A DNA stretch of 39,487 nucleotides from the IMG/VR virus record IMGVR_UViG_3300044492_000304, positions 1-39,487 of that record, one strand, 5' to 3'. Every line of letters begins with the position of its first letter. Positions within the stretch are counted from its first letter, which is position 1. The translations under genes were made by a program, and so were the position numbers. Source of the stretch: a virus. Under the pieces are notes generated by a model. The model worked only from the letters and a program-made list of their open reading frames with translations, made no database searches and was not told where the DNA came from. Below are positions 1-8,600 of the stretch, in pieces.

Positions 1-1
1 G

Positions 2-253
2 CGCCTGGACGCACTGATTCGCCGCCGCAGCCAGGAGGTCACCGAGATCGCCGCCGACCGCAACCGCGAGACGCTGGCCTACGTCAGCTACGCGCTGGGC
101 CTGCAGGACGCGCTCGAGCTAGCCCAGCTAGGCCCGCAGACGGCGCTTGACCTGATCGGCGCGCTCCATGCGCGCATCGCGCTCGACGACCCGGACGCGG
201 CCGTCGAGTTCAACACCGCCGCGCAGGCCTTCCTCCAGACGCCCGTCGCCTAA
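2..253 (+). CDS. Hypothetical protein, C-terminal part (5' end outside window)
   Basis: The frame starting at base 2 is open from the window edge to TAA at 251-253 and reads RLDALIRRRSQEVTEIAADR and onward for 83 residues. It has the strong C/G third-position bias of the neighbouring genes. The peptide is soluble, looks mainly helical, and has alternating charged and aliphatic residues; there is no membrane segment or cysteine. I do not recognise the family. It lies 13 bases before the small-terminase-like gene. Its stop codon overlaps a TAAACT box that may be the -10 element of that gene. Confidence 0.75.
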   Translation, partial: RLDALIRRRSQEVTEIAADRNRETLAYVSYALGLQDALELAQLGPQTALDLIGALHARIALDDPDAAVEFNTAAQAFLQTPVA

Positions 254-256
254 ACT
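251..256 (+). promoter_or_regulatory. Candidate -10 box TAAACT before the terS-like gene
   Basis: TAAACT ends 10 bases before the GTG at 267, which has no Shine-Dalgarno sequence. It fits the TANNNT -10 type and the near-leaderless layout seen elsewhere in the window. It overlaps the previous stop codon, which weakens the case, and no clear -35 box is visible. Confidence 0.3.
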
Positions 257-266
257 ACGGCGCCAG

Positions 267-1166
267 GTGCCGCGTAGTAAGAACCCGGACGGAACGCCCA
301 AGATCTATCCATCCGACCGCCGCCGCGCTGAGCAGGGCCAGATCGCCCCCGCCGATCTGGTCGCTCGCGTTGGCCCCCGCCCCCGGGTGAAGCGCGAACC
401 CCCGCCAAAACCGCCGCAAAAACCGGGGGTCCGCAATCGGCCAAGCCAGGCCAGGGGCCCCACTGGCGCCGGTCATCACTGGTCAAACGACCCCTTGAAA
501 ATGCAGCGATTGACGCTGGTTGAGCAGTACCGCCTGGCCGGGCTGAGTGCCTGGGAAACCGCGCAGGCGATGCACATCGATCAGCAAATGGTGCTTGACG
601 ACTGGGCGCGGCTGAACGAGTTGTGGCTGGCGCGGACGAGCGACACGCAGGAGCAGATGCGCAGCGAGGCCATCCGTCGCCTGGACGGCGTCATCCGCCA
701 GGGGCTCGAGCTACTGCGGATGGACGAGGCCTACACCCAGGCCGTCCTGTTCAACCTGCCGATCAAGCTGACCTGCGCCGGGCGCCAGGAGCACCGCGTC
801 GAAGACCTGCGCCTGGCCGACGCGCTGGGCCCGGCCAACACGGCGGCCACCTGGGGCGACTCGTTCTCCTGCCTGGCGCCGCACGAGATGCTCAAGCGGG
901 TCCACCTCGACGACAAGTCGAGCGCCAACTACAGGCGCATCGCGGGCCAGGTACTGCAGGCGATCAACACGGCGATCATGCAGCAGGCCAAGATCCAGGG
1001 TCTGGTCATCGAGAAGCGAGCGCTGACCAACGCCCAGGGCGAGGATCTGCCTGCCGCGCTGCGGACGCTGCTGCTCGAGGATGACCCGCCCGCCCAGACC
1101 GCGCTGCCGTCACCGCGCAATGGCCTGGACAACGGTCACGTCGCGCCCTACGGTGAGGCGGTATGA
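267..1166 (+). CDS. Probable terminase small subunit
   Basis: This is a 299-residue protein. Residues 1-75 are basic and Pro-rich and look disordered. A helical segment follows (MQRLTLVEQYRLAGLSAWET and on) with a helix-turn-helix-like pattern of the kind seen in phage small terminases: a sensor-like helix, a short turn (LAGLS), then AWETAQAMHI. The rest is helical, with a disordered acidic tail. I chose GTG 267 because the open frame upstream overlaps the preceding gene and has unusual Arg/Ser-rich composition. The role, recognising genome DNA and loading the large terminase, is inferred from the HTH and from its position a few genes before terL. No specific family was confirmed; another DNA-binding protein is possible. 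Confidence 0.55.
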   Translation: MPRSKNPDGTPKIYPSDRRRAEQGQIAPADLVARVGPRPRVKREPPPKPPQKPGVRNRPSQARGPTGAGHHWSNDPLKMQRLTLVEQYRLAGLSAWETAQAMHIDQQMVLDDWARLNELWLARTSDTQEQMRSEAIRRLDGVIRQGLELLRMDEAYTQAVLFNLPIKLTCAGRQEHRVEDLRLADALGPANTAATWGDSFSCLAPHEMLKRVHLDDKSSANYRRIAGQVLQAINTAIMQQAKIQGLVIEKRALTNAQGEDLPAALRTLLLEDDPPAQTALPSPRNGLDNGHVAPYGEAV

Positions 1167-1363
1167 CCGACCAAGCCCCCGCCTATCCTGCCGCGCAATG
1201 CCCGACCTGCCACCGCTGGCACAGCCAGGCGCTCGAGGAGGGCATGTCGACGACCCTCGTCTGCGGCTGCGGCAAGCTGCTGAAGCTCGAGCGCGGCGTC
1301 GGCGGCAGCAGCCTGGTGGTCACCGAGCAGGCCCAACTTCCGCGCCCGGTCGCGCCTGAGTGA
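1163..1363 (+). CDS. Small zinc-ribbon-like protein
   Basis: This 66-residue protein starts at ATG 1163, overlapping the preceding stop as ATGA, so it is probably translationally coupled. It has CPTC near residue 13 and CGC near residue 34, two cysteine pairs spaced as in small zinc ribbons. The linker holds WHSQ, which may add a ligand. The C-terminus is short and Pro-rich. Function is unknown. The next gene also has two Cys-pair motifs, so the two may have related roles, for example in binding DNA or protein near the packaging machine. Confidence 0.75.
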   Translation: MTDQAPAYPAAQCPTCHRWHSQALEEGMSTTLVCGCGKLLKLERGVGGSSLVVTEQAQLPRPVAPE

Positions 1364-1728
1364 TGGCCCAGCGCTGGGCAGTGACCTGCAAGCTGTGTCA
1401 CGGCCCAGCCTTCGTCGTCCTGGGCGCGCTGCCCCGGACGACCGACGTGGTCACCGCCGCGCAGTGTCAGCACCTCGACGGGCGGCCGCTGGTCGGCACC
1501 GACGCGCTCGAGTGCGACACCTGCGGCAAGGACTTCACGCTCCAGGGCGTCGAGCCGAGCGACCAGTGGACGCTGCTGCCCGAGACCTTCAGCCAGGCCC
1601 ACGCGCCGAGCGACACGCCGTTTGGCCGAGCCGCCGATCCACGTGACATCGTCCGCGTCCGCCTCGCCATCCAGGCGCTGCAGCGGCCCCGCGCCCGGCG
1701 CCGCCTGGCGCGGAGTCCCGCCCGGTGA
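1363..1728 (+). CDS. Small protein with two Cys-x-x-Cys motifs
   Basis: The ATG at 1363 overlaps the preceding TGA as TGATG; a GTG three bases earlier is also in frame. The 121-residue product has CKLC near the N-terminus and CDTC near residue 55, the layout of a zinc-binding fold. WTLLPETF follows, then an Arg-rich tail (RPRARRRLARSPAR) that could contact nucleic acid. No enzyme motif is visible. It sits in an overlapping run between the terS-like gene and terL. Function is unknown. Confidence 0.7.
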   Translation: MAQRWAVTCKLCHGPAFVVLGALPRTTDVVTAAQCQHLDGRPLVGTDALECDTCGKDFTLQGVEPSDQWTLLPETFSQAHAPSDTPFGRAADPRDIVRVRLAIQALQRPRARRRLARSPAR

Positions 1729-1868
1729 ATCCCGACGACGAGGAAGTGGTGTACCGCCTGACCTGGCTGAAGCTGCGCTACCTGGCGGTGGCGCTCGCCC
1801 TGGGCGCCGTCGGCTGGCTGGGCCTGATCCTCGTCATCGCCGCCGTCCGCCACTGGCTGGGCTGGTGA
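1725..1868 (+). CDS. Small single-pass membrane protein (47 aa)
   Basis: GTG 1725 overlaps the preceding stop as GTGA. The product begins with an acidic stretch (VNPDDEEVVYRL) and then has one strong hydrophobic helix, about residues 19-41 (YLAVALALGAVGWLGLILVI), ending RHWLGW. It is the first of three consecutive overlapping microproteins, each with one membrane segment. Codon use matches the neighbours. Function is unknown; small phage membrane proteins in packaging regions can be holins or accessory lysis factors, but nothing here proves that. Confidence 0.6.
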   Translation: MNPDDEEVVYRLTWLKLRYLAVALALGAVGWLGLILVIAAVRHWLGW

Positions 1869-1963
1869 GCTTGAGCCGTGACGCGCTGGTGCTGTGGATC
1901 CTGTTCCTGTTCTTTGCGGGGCTGGTCATCGGCACGACGATCTTCGTGCTGACGAGGCGGTGA
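1865..1963 (+). CDS. Membrane microprotein (32 aa)
   Basis: GTG 1865 overlaps the previous TGA as GTGA. The product is almost entirely one membrane helix (LVLWILFLFFAGLVIGTTIF), with a short N-terminus and the positive C-terminal end LTRR. The tight overlap with genes on both sides and the preserved codon bias argue that it is translated. It has no homologue I recognise. Confidence 0.5.
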   Translation: MSLSRDALVLWILFLFFAGLVIGTTIFVLTRR

Positions 1964-2034
1964 GCAGCGAGGTGCTCTGGCTGGTCATGATGCTCTTCTT
2001 CGTCGCCCTGCTGTGGCTGGTGCTGCGCCGCTGA
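1960..2034 (+). CDS. Membrane microprotein (24 aa)
   Basis: GTG 1960 overlaps the preceding stop as GTGA, and its own TGA at 2032-2034 overlaps the ATG of the large terminase as TGATG. The product is a single hydrophobic helix (EVLWLVMMLFFVALLWLVL) ending in two arginines. It could be a real membrane peptide or mainly a means of coupling terL translation to upstream genes. Very short, so confidence is moderate. Confidence 0.45.
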   Translation: MSSEVLWLVMMLFFVALLWLVLRR

Positions 2035-3440
2035 TGGTGCTGCTGACGCACGAGCAGCAGGCCCGCCTGGCGCAGGTCATCCGCCGCTGCAAGCAGGACC
2101 GCTGCGAGTTCAGCCGGGTCTTCTTCGGCAAGGATCTGCGCGAGAGCCCGTGGCAGGTCGACGCGGTCAACATGGGCGGCACCATCTCGACCAAGGTCGC
2201 CGGGCGGCGCTCGGGCAAGACGCTGACGACGACCGTCGAGGCGATGCACGCGCTCGCCACCCAGGCCCGCAAGACGTGGTACGTGACGGGCCCCAGCCTC
2301 GACCAGGCCAGCCTCTACTTCAACGAGATCGAGCAGGCCGCGCAACACCCGAACGGGATGATGGCGGCGCTGCTGGACGGGCCGATCAAGCGCTCGCCGT
2401 TCCCCAGCCTGAAGCTGGTGACGGGCTCCGAGCTACATGCCCGGTCGACCGCTCGAGACGGCGTCTACCTGCGCGGCAAGGGCGCCAACGGCGTCTGCGT
2501 CACCGAGGCCGCCTTCATCAAGGACAAGGTCTACAGCGAGGTCATCCGGGCGATGGTGCTCGACCGGGGCGGCGTCATCCGCCTCGAGAGCACGCCCAAC
2601 GGGCAGAACTACTTCCAGACGCTGCACAACCTGGCCAACGGCGAGCAGCGCGTCCTGCTCGACGGCTCGGGCCGCATCTACACCGACCCGACGCGCTACT
2701 ACCGCACCATCCACGCGACCGTCTTCGACAACCTGGCCGTGCCGCGTGCGGAGATCGAGCGGATCCGCCTCGAGGTGCCCGAGTACGTCTGGCTGGTCGA
2801 GTACCTGGCGCAGTTCGTGGCCGACGAGGAACTGGTCTTCGACTGGGGCCTGCTGGCCGACCTGTTCGATGAGGACTACCACCAGGCACTGGGCCCGGAA
2901 CTGGGCCACCGCTACGTCATCGGCGTCGACCTGGCCCAGGTCCGCGACTACACCGCGATCATCGTCCTCGACGTCACCCGCTGGCCGATCCGCCTGGTGC
3001 GCTGGCTGCACTACCGGGGCAAGCCCTACACGGGTCCAGGCAGCGTCGTCGAGGACGTCAACCTGCTGCGCCGCGACTTCAACAACGCCCGCGTGCTGAT
3101 CGACGCCACCACCGAGCGCGGCGTGGCCGAGAGCGTCGTCGGCGCCGAGGCCTTCACCTTCACCCAGAGCAGCCGCAACGCCATCCTGAGCAACCTGCAG
3201 GTGCTGCTCCAGAACCGCAAGTTCGAGCTACCCGCTGGCTTCACCCGCCTGCGCGACGAGCTACGGGCGCTGCGCCGGGTGCGCAAGGCAGGCAGCCAGA
3301 ATGCGCGCATCGACCACCCGGACGACGGCCACGACGACACCGTGATGAGTCTGGCGCTGGCCGCCTGGCCGCTGCGCGCCACGGTCTCGCCCGGCAGCCG
3401 TGACGCCATCGAGGCGGTCGTCTCGGGGAGCTTCGCCTAA
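2034..3440 (+). CDS. terL: Terminase large subunit (TerL)
   Basis: This 468-residue DNA-packaging motor has an N-terminal ATPase and a C-terminal nuclease. The P-loop is GRRSGKT at residues 57-63 (Lys62). A Walker B-like strand ending VCVTEAAF has its catalytic Glu near 158, and RLESTPNG fits the coupling motif. The RNase H-like nuclease has acidic residues in GVDLAQ (Asp299), LIDATT (Asp357) and GHDDT (Asp434/435). ATG 2034 overlaps the preceding microgene stop; an in-frame GTG at 2013 would lie inside that gene. The length is normal for TerL. The portal gene follows 25 bases downstream. Confidence 0.95.
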   Translation: MVLLTHEQQARLAQVIRRCKQDRCEFSRVFFGKDLRESPWQVDAVNMGGTISTKVAGRRSGKTLTTTVEAMHALATQARKTWYVTGPSLDQASLYFNEIEQAAQHPNGMMAALLDGPIKRSPFPSLKLVTGSELHARSTARDGVYLRGKGANGVCVTEAAFIKDKVYSEVIRAMVLDRGGVIRLESTPNGQNYFQTLHNLANGEQRVLLDGSGRIYTDPTRYYRTIHATVFDNLAVPRAEIERIRLEVPEYVWLVEYLAQFVADEELVFDWGLLADLFDEDYHQALGPELGHRYVIGVDLAQVRDYTAIIVLDVTRWPIRLVRWLHYRGKPYTGPGSVVEDVNLLRRDFNNARVLIDATTERGVAESVVGAEAFTFTQSSRNAILSNLQVLLQNRKFELPAGFTRLRDELRALRRVRKAGSQNARIDHPDDGHDDTVMSLALAAWPLRATVSPGSRDAIEAVVSGSFA

Positions 3441-3465
3441 ACTAGCCGCCGAGGAAGGCCGATCT

Positions 3466-5007
3466 ATGCCGAACCCGATCACGTCGCTGCTGTCTCGAGC
3501 GGCCAATCGTCTGGCCTATGGCGAGACCGACCCCTACGCGCCGCTACGGCACGACGGCGCGGCGATCACGGGCACGGGCTGGTGGCCGAACGCGGGCTCC
3601 AACTTCGACACCTCGCGGGTCGACTACGCTCGAGCGCGCAGGCTCTACCGCAACCAGATTCCGCAGTACAAGCTGGGCGCCCACTTCGCCCGGCCGATCA
3701 TCAACTTCACCGCTGGCTACATCGGCGTGCCGCACTTCAAGAGCAAGGCCGAGGTCGACGAGGCCGACGCGGCGCTCAACGAGTTCGATGAGAAGTTCGT
3801 CTCGACGTTCCTGACGGTCAACCGCAACTGTCTGCGCGACGGCGACGTGTTCCTGCGCCTGGACTACGTCAAGGATCGCTTCAGCGGCCGCCAGCGCTTC
3901 GACATCCGCCTCGAGCATCCCGAGTGGGTCACGCCGCTGCTGGATCCGATCACGGGCGAGTGGGACGCGCTGGTCATCAACCACCCGGTCTACCCGACCA
4001 ACCGGCCCGACAGCCAGGTCCAGCCGAGCTACCTGATCACCGAGACGCTGACCGCCGACACGATCACCGTCAAGGCCGACGAGCGCGCCCCCGCCGACAT
4101 CCGCCTGCGCTACCCGGGCGAGCCGCGCCCGAATCCGTGGGGCTTCATCCCGGTCGTTCACTTCAAGAACGAGCCCGAGGAGAACCAACTCTACGGCTGC
4201 AGCGACCTCGAGCCGCTCGAGCCGCTCCTGCGGGCCTATCACGACACGATGATGGTCGGCAATCAGGGCATCCGCCTGTTCGCCAAGCCCAAAGTCAAGT
4301 TCATCCTGAAGGACGTCAACCGCTTCCTGGCTGACAACTTCCCCGGCTGGAAGCCCGGCCAGCCCGTCGACTTCCAGGGCCATGAGATCTTCCTGCTGAC
4401 CGAGGGCGAGGACTCGAACTACATCACCGCCGAGCCGGGCACCGCTGGCGTGGGCACGCTGCTCGAGTACCTCTTCTACTGCATCGTCCAGAGCAGCCAG
4501 ATCCCCGAGTTCGTCCTGGGCACGGCGGTCGCCTCGAGCCGGGCGAGCGTCGACTCGCAGATGGGGCCGTTCGTCAAGACGGTCGAGCGGAAGCGGATGA
4601 TGTCGACCGACCCGTACGTCGAGACGCACGAGATGTTCCTGGCGATGGCCAGCAAGGCGCCGGGCTTCGACATGCCCGCGCTGCTGACCTACGAGGTCGA
4701 GCCGTCCTGGCCCGAGATCGCCGCCAAGGACGAGGCGGCGGTGGCCGCGACGGTCCTGACGCTGATGCAGGCGATGCAGGTCGGCACGTCGGCCGGGCTG
4801 ATCAGTCTCGAGGGCGCCAACGAGTTCCTCCAGGGCTTTGTCCCGACGATCCTGCCGTGGCTGTCCGAGGGCACCGAGGACGAGCGCCGCCGCGTGCTAT
4901 CCAGTATGGCCTGGCTCGAGCGGGTGCAATCGGGCGGCCTGCCATTCGACGGCGCCGACGTTACCGACGAGACTGACCTCGAGCAGCCGCCAGGCGCCGT
5001 CGCCTGA
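3466..5007 (+). CDS. Portal protein
   Basis: This 513-residue protein would form the dodecameric ring at the capsid vertex through which DNA passes. It follows terL directly. ATG 3466 is preceded by GAGGAAGG at 3451-3458, a good ribosome site. The sequence has the portal pattern: a variable N-terminus, a mixed alpha/beta clip and wing region, then a conserved helical stem (LEPLLRAYHDTMMVGNQGIR) and SSQIPEFVLGTAVASSRAS in the crown-proximal part. The C-terminus is acidic and disordered (DVTDETDLEQPPG). Family assignment rests on pattern and position. Confidence 0.9.
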   Translation: MPNPITSLLSRAANRLAYGETDPYAPLRHDGAAITGTGWWPNAGSNFDTSRVDYARARRLYRNQIPQYKLGAHFARPIINFTAGYIGVPHFKSKAEVDEADAALNEFDEKFVSTFLTVNRNCLRDGDVFLRLDYVKDRFSGRQRFDIRLEHPEWVTPLLDPITGEWDALVINHPVYPTNRPDSQVQPSYLITETLTADTITVKADERAPADIRLRYPGEPRPNPWGFIPVVHFKNEPEENQLYGCSDLEPLEPLLRAYHDTMMVGNQGIRLFAKPKVKFILKDVNRFLADNFPGWKPGQPVDFQGHEIFLLTEGEDSNYITAEPGTAGVGTLLEYLFYCIVQSSQIPEFVLGTAVASSRASVDSQMGPFVKTVERKRMMSTDPYVETHEMFLAMASKAPGFDMPALLTYEVEPSWPEIAAKDEAAVAATVLTLMQAMQVGTSAGLISLEGANEFLQGFVPTILPWLSEGTEDERRRVLSSMAWLERVQSGGLPFDGADVTDETDLEQPPGAVA

Positions 5008-5037
5008 TCTGCCGTGGGGCAGGGAAAGTGGGTCTAT

Positions 5038-5202
5038 ATGAGTCAGCGAGCGCCGCTGTACGTCACGCCGCTGGGCGGCACTATCGGCACCATCATCGCC
5101 GCGCTGCTGCTGGTGGCCGCCATCGTGTTATGGCTGACCAACCAGATGGATCCCAAGCTGTGCGCCATGTTCGCCGCTGCGGCGCTGGCCCGGCTGCTGT
5201 GA
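5038..5202 (+). CDS. Small membrane protein downstream of portal
   Basis: This 54-residue product has one strong membrane helix (GTIIAALLLVAAIVLWL) and a second weaker hydrophobic stretch (LCAMFAAAALARLL), so it may cross once or twice. ATG 5038 is supported by a purine-rich AGGGAAAG about 10 bases upstream. It ends 25 bases before the stop of a convergent minus-strand gene. It could be a holin-type or inner-membrane protein; there is no decisive motif. Confidence 0.6.
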   Translation: MSQRAPLYVTPLGGTIGTIIAALLLVAAIVLWLTNQMDPKLCAMFAAAALARLL

Positions 5203-5227
5203 GGGCGAGGCCAGCGCCCGCCAGGCG

Positions 5228-5431
5228 CTAGCGCGTCGGTGGTTGCTGGCCGCCGTCCTGAGGCTGACGCGGTTGTTCGTTCTGATGGCCTTCGCGCTCG
5301 CGCTGTTCGCGCTGCTCGCGGGCCTGACGCTGCTCAGCGGACTCGTTGGGATCCTGCTGTGGCTGCGGCGGCGGCGGTGACGGCGGGGTCGGCTGCGGCT
5401 GCGGGTTCGGCTGCGGGTTCGACGTGGTCAT
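5228..5431 (-). CDS. Reverse-strand Pro/Gln-rich disordered protein
   Basis: Read on the minus strand, ATG at 5431 is preceded by GGAGG with 7-base spacing, a strong ribosome site. The 67-residue product begins with NPQPNPQPQPTPPSPPPP-type low complexity and continues into a charged Glu/Arg/Gln segment (RQAREQREQREREG). It looks fully disordered or coiled and has no membrane segment. The opposite strand has an open, hydrophobic-looking frame with no good start; I prefer the minus gene because of its start signal. It is isolated from the other minus genes and interrupts the portal-to-MuF order. Function is unknown. Confidence 0.55.
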   Translation of the reverse strand: MTTSNPQPNPQPQPTPPSPPPPQPQQDPNESAEQRQAREQREQREREGHQNEQPRQPQDGGQQPPTR

Positions 5432-5624
5432 GCAAGTGCCTCCACACTGAGGATTTGGTAGGTGGCGTCCCGGGCCGCCGAGTGTCGCGTTCCACCCGAC
5501 GACCCGCAGGGACCACGCTGCCCGAGACCTAGCGAGCTACGTGAGTGCCAGCACGTCACGAGTCCAGCAGCAGAGTCCCCGTGGCTAGCTGGGCAGCGCT
5601 CCTGGGAGCATACACTCCCGAGCG
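5432..5624. other. 193-base intergenic region between divergent genes
   Basis: No coding frame is supported here. It separates the minus-strand gene starting at 5431 from the giant MuF gene starting at 5625, so it should carry both promoters. On the + strand a TACACT box lies just before the MuF start. No clear terminator or long repeat is visible. Confidence 0.6.
5611..5616 (+). promoter_or_regulatory. Candidate -10 box TACACT before the giant MuF gene
   Basis: TACACT ends 8 bases before GTG 5625, and there is no Shine-Dalgarno sequence between them. With the usual 6-8 bases from -10 to +1, transcription would begin at or next to the start codon, giving a leaderless message. It does not overlap any stop codon. 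No convincing -35 box is seen. Confidence 0.45.
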
Positions 5625-8600
5625 GTGCCGCCCCAGCCGACCAATAGCGAGATCTACGCCAAGAGCCTGGTCGACGCTCGCGAGGCGTGGGCCAAGCAGT
5701 CCGGGCTGACCCAGGCGCAGGTCAAGAGCGCCTACGGCCAGGCGGCCGCCTCGCTGGGCTCGCGGGTCGCCGCGCTGCCACCGTCCGCGCCCTCGAGCGC
5801 CTGGAACCTGGGCCAGCTACAGCAGGTCATCAGCGACTACGGCAACACGCTCGACCAGCGCGTCCTCGACGCCATGTACGCGGGCATCCAGGCGAGCTTC
5901 CACGACAGCGCCGACAGCGTCCTGAAGTCGAAGGCCAGCGCGGCGTTCGGCAGCGTCTTCGGCCCCGAGGCCGTCGACGCCCACGTCCGCGACGTCAACC
6001 AGCGCGCCGCTGCGGCCTACATGACGCGCACGGGCAAAGACGGCATCAAGCTCAGCGACCGCGTCTGGAAGACCAACGCCCAGTGGCGCCAGGCGACGCA
6101 GGAGGTGGTCCAGAACGCGGTCATCGCCGGGCAGCCGCCCGTGCAGGTGGCGCGCCAGATCGAGCAGTACCTCAAGCCTGGCGTCAACGTGCCGTACAAG
6201 GCCGAGACGGCCAAGCGGCTGCACGTGCCTAAAGACACCTCGATGCCTGCCATGCGGGTGGCCCGGACCGAGATGCAAAACAGTTTCCACGAGGGCACCA
6301 TCTCGAGCCACGGCAGCATGCCGAGCTACCTGGGCATCGAGTGGCACATCGCCACGGGCCTGGGGCATGAGGCCGACATCTGCGACACCTACGCCGCGCA
6401 GGGCTTCTTCCCGAAAGGCACCGAGCCCGCCAAGCCGCACCCGCATTGCTTCTGCACCGCGCTGCCCATCCACCGCTCGAGCGACGACGTGCTCAACGAT
6501 CTTGACGAGTGGCTGGCGCAGCCCGCGAGCCACCCGGAACTCGAGGCCTACTACCAGCAGATCAAGCCGATCCTCGACGTCGAGATCGCGTCGGTGGCGG
6601 GCGCCGCAGGCGGGTCGCTGCTGGGCGGGCACGCCAAAGGCGACAAGGTGCTGATCGACGTCAAGGGCACGCAGGTCATCGCCACGGTGGTGGGCGAGCA
6701 CGTCACCAAGGGCGTCCTGACGCTGCAGGTCGACCCCGGCCAGGGCATGGCCTCGATCAAGGTCTGGCGGGCGCCGAGCAAGGTCGTCGCCTACACCGGG
6801 CCGCCGACGCCGCCCGTGCCGCTGGCCGCCGTACCACCCAACCCGCTGGTCTCGCCGTTCGGTGGCCTGGCCGTCGGCCACGTCGTCTACGCCACGGCGG
6901 GCCAGCACCTGGGCAAGGTCGGCTGGGTCCAGGGCACCAAGGCCAGCAACGGCACGCTCGACGTGCTGTGGGAGGACGGCTCGAGCAACTGGGTCGTCCA
7001 CCAGAACCTGCAGATGGCGCCCACGCCAACGGTCACCCCCGCTGTCGGCCTGCAGGTCAAGCTGAACATGCCCGAGCAGGCGCTGCTGCACAACCAGATT
7101 GCGACGATCACCAAGGTCGAGTCGGGCGACCTGCTGACACTCAACGTCACCGTCAACAACCAGCCGTTCGAGTTCAACCTCGAGCCGACCAGCCTGTTCA
7201 AGCTGGCCGAGGTGCCGCTGCCGCCGCAGATCCCGGGCAGCCCGGCGCCCGTGGTCGCGCCACCGCCCGCGCCACCGATCATCGGCTACGTCGATAGCCC
7301 CGGCCACCCGCAGCACGGCGCGCCAGTCACGCAGATTCTGCCCAACGAGACCGTCCAGTTCGCGGACGGCAGTTTCGGCTACGGCCTCGACGCCACCTTC
7401 GACATCTCGCCCGGCCCGCCGCCAGGCACGCCGCACGCGCCACCACCACCACCCGCGCCTGCACCTGTGACGCCGCCGCCCGTGCCCGCCGGGTTCCAGA
7501 TAGGCGATCAGGTTCAGGTCAACGACGCGCTCTCCGAGCACCACGGCAAGACGGGCGTGATCGACAACGAGACGGGCGTGATCCTGTTCGTCAAGCTGGC
7601 GGAAGGCACCATCATCGCCATCCCCAAGCTCTACGCGGCGACCAATCTGCTGCCCGCCAGCACCGTGCCGCCGCCGCCTGCTCAGACCGTGCCGCAGGCC
7701 GTCAATCAGGTGCCCCAGCTAGGCAACATCAACCACCTCTACACGGGCCACTACGTCACCGTCTACGACCCCGGCGGCCCGCATGACGGCAAGAGCTACC
7801 AACTCGTCGAGGACGTCGACCTGATCGGCCCGCAGGGCACGGTCGTCCTGTGGGAGGACGCCGCCCACACCAAGGAGATCTACCTCAACAAGGACAAGCT
7901 CTACGACCCGACGCTGCCGCTGGTCGACCTCGTGCCGCTGGCCCGGCCGCTGGCCAAGCTCGAGGATCTGGTGACGGGCGACCAGGCCGTCTACATGCCG
8001 ACGGGCGACACCGTCTGGCTGGGCGACACGCCGCACACGGCCATCTCGGGCCAGGTCATGGTCTATCCCTCGAAGGCCGCCTATGACGCGGGCACGGGCG
8101 GCACGCTGGCCGAGAATACCGACCTCGACCCGGTGCCGGGCACGCTGGTCCATGCCGAGAAGCCGCTGCACCAGCTAGGCGTCGGCGCCAAGGTCGTCGT
8201 CAACGACCCCGGCTCGAACTGGCACGGCAAAGAGGTCACGCTCAACTACCCGACGTTCGGCCTGTACGGCGGCAGCACCGTGGCGGTCACCGACGCCAGC
8301 GGCGCCATGACCACGCTCAAGCTGAACGAGCTAACGACGGTCTGGCAGATGACGGCGACCAGCGCGCCGGGCCAGATCATGCCTGCGCCCGGCCCCAAGC
8401 CGCTCAACGCGCACACGACGGGCGATCTGGTCATGGTCAAGCCGGGCATCGGCATCGACCACGGCGGCCAGGTCGTTGAACTGATCACGCCGCTGGTCGG
8501 CGCGCTCGCGCACGAATACATCACGGTCAAGCTGGGCGATGGCTCGTCGGCCGTGGTCAACGCGGACGACCTGGCGGTGGTGCCGCCGCTGCCCACGACG

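Noticed and set aside
5225-5234. Perfect palindrome GCGCTAGCGC between the convergent genes
   Set aside because: Too short, with no loop or T tract, to call a terminator or operator.
5201-5380. + strand frame encoding a hydrophobic peptide opposite the minus gene at 5228-5431
   Set aside because: It resembles a membrane protein but has no ATG or GTG start with a ribosome site (TTG 5243 at best), whereas the minus strand has ATG plus GGAGG. It remains a weak alternative.
5817-7544. Long minus-strand open frame opposite the MuF gene, 575 codons
   Set aside because: Composition is Arg/Val/Asp-rich with the mirrored codon pattern expected opposite a C/G-third-position gene; no start signal or recognisable motif.
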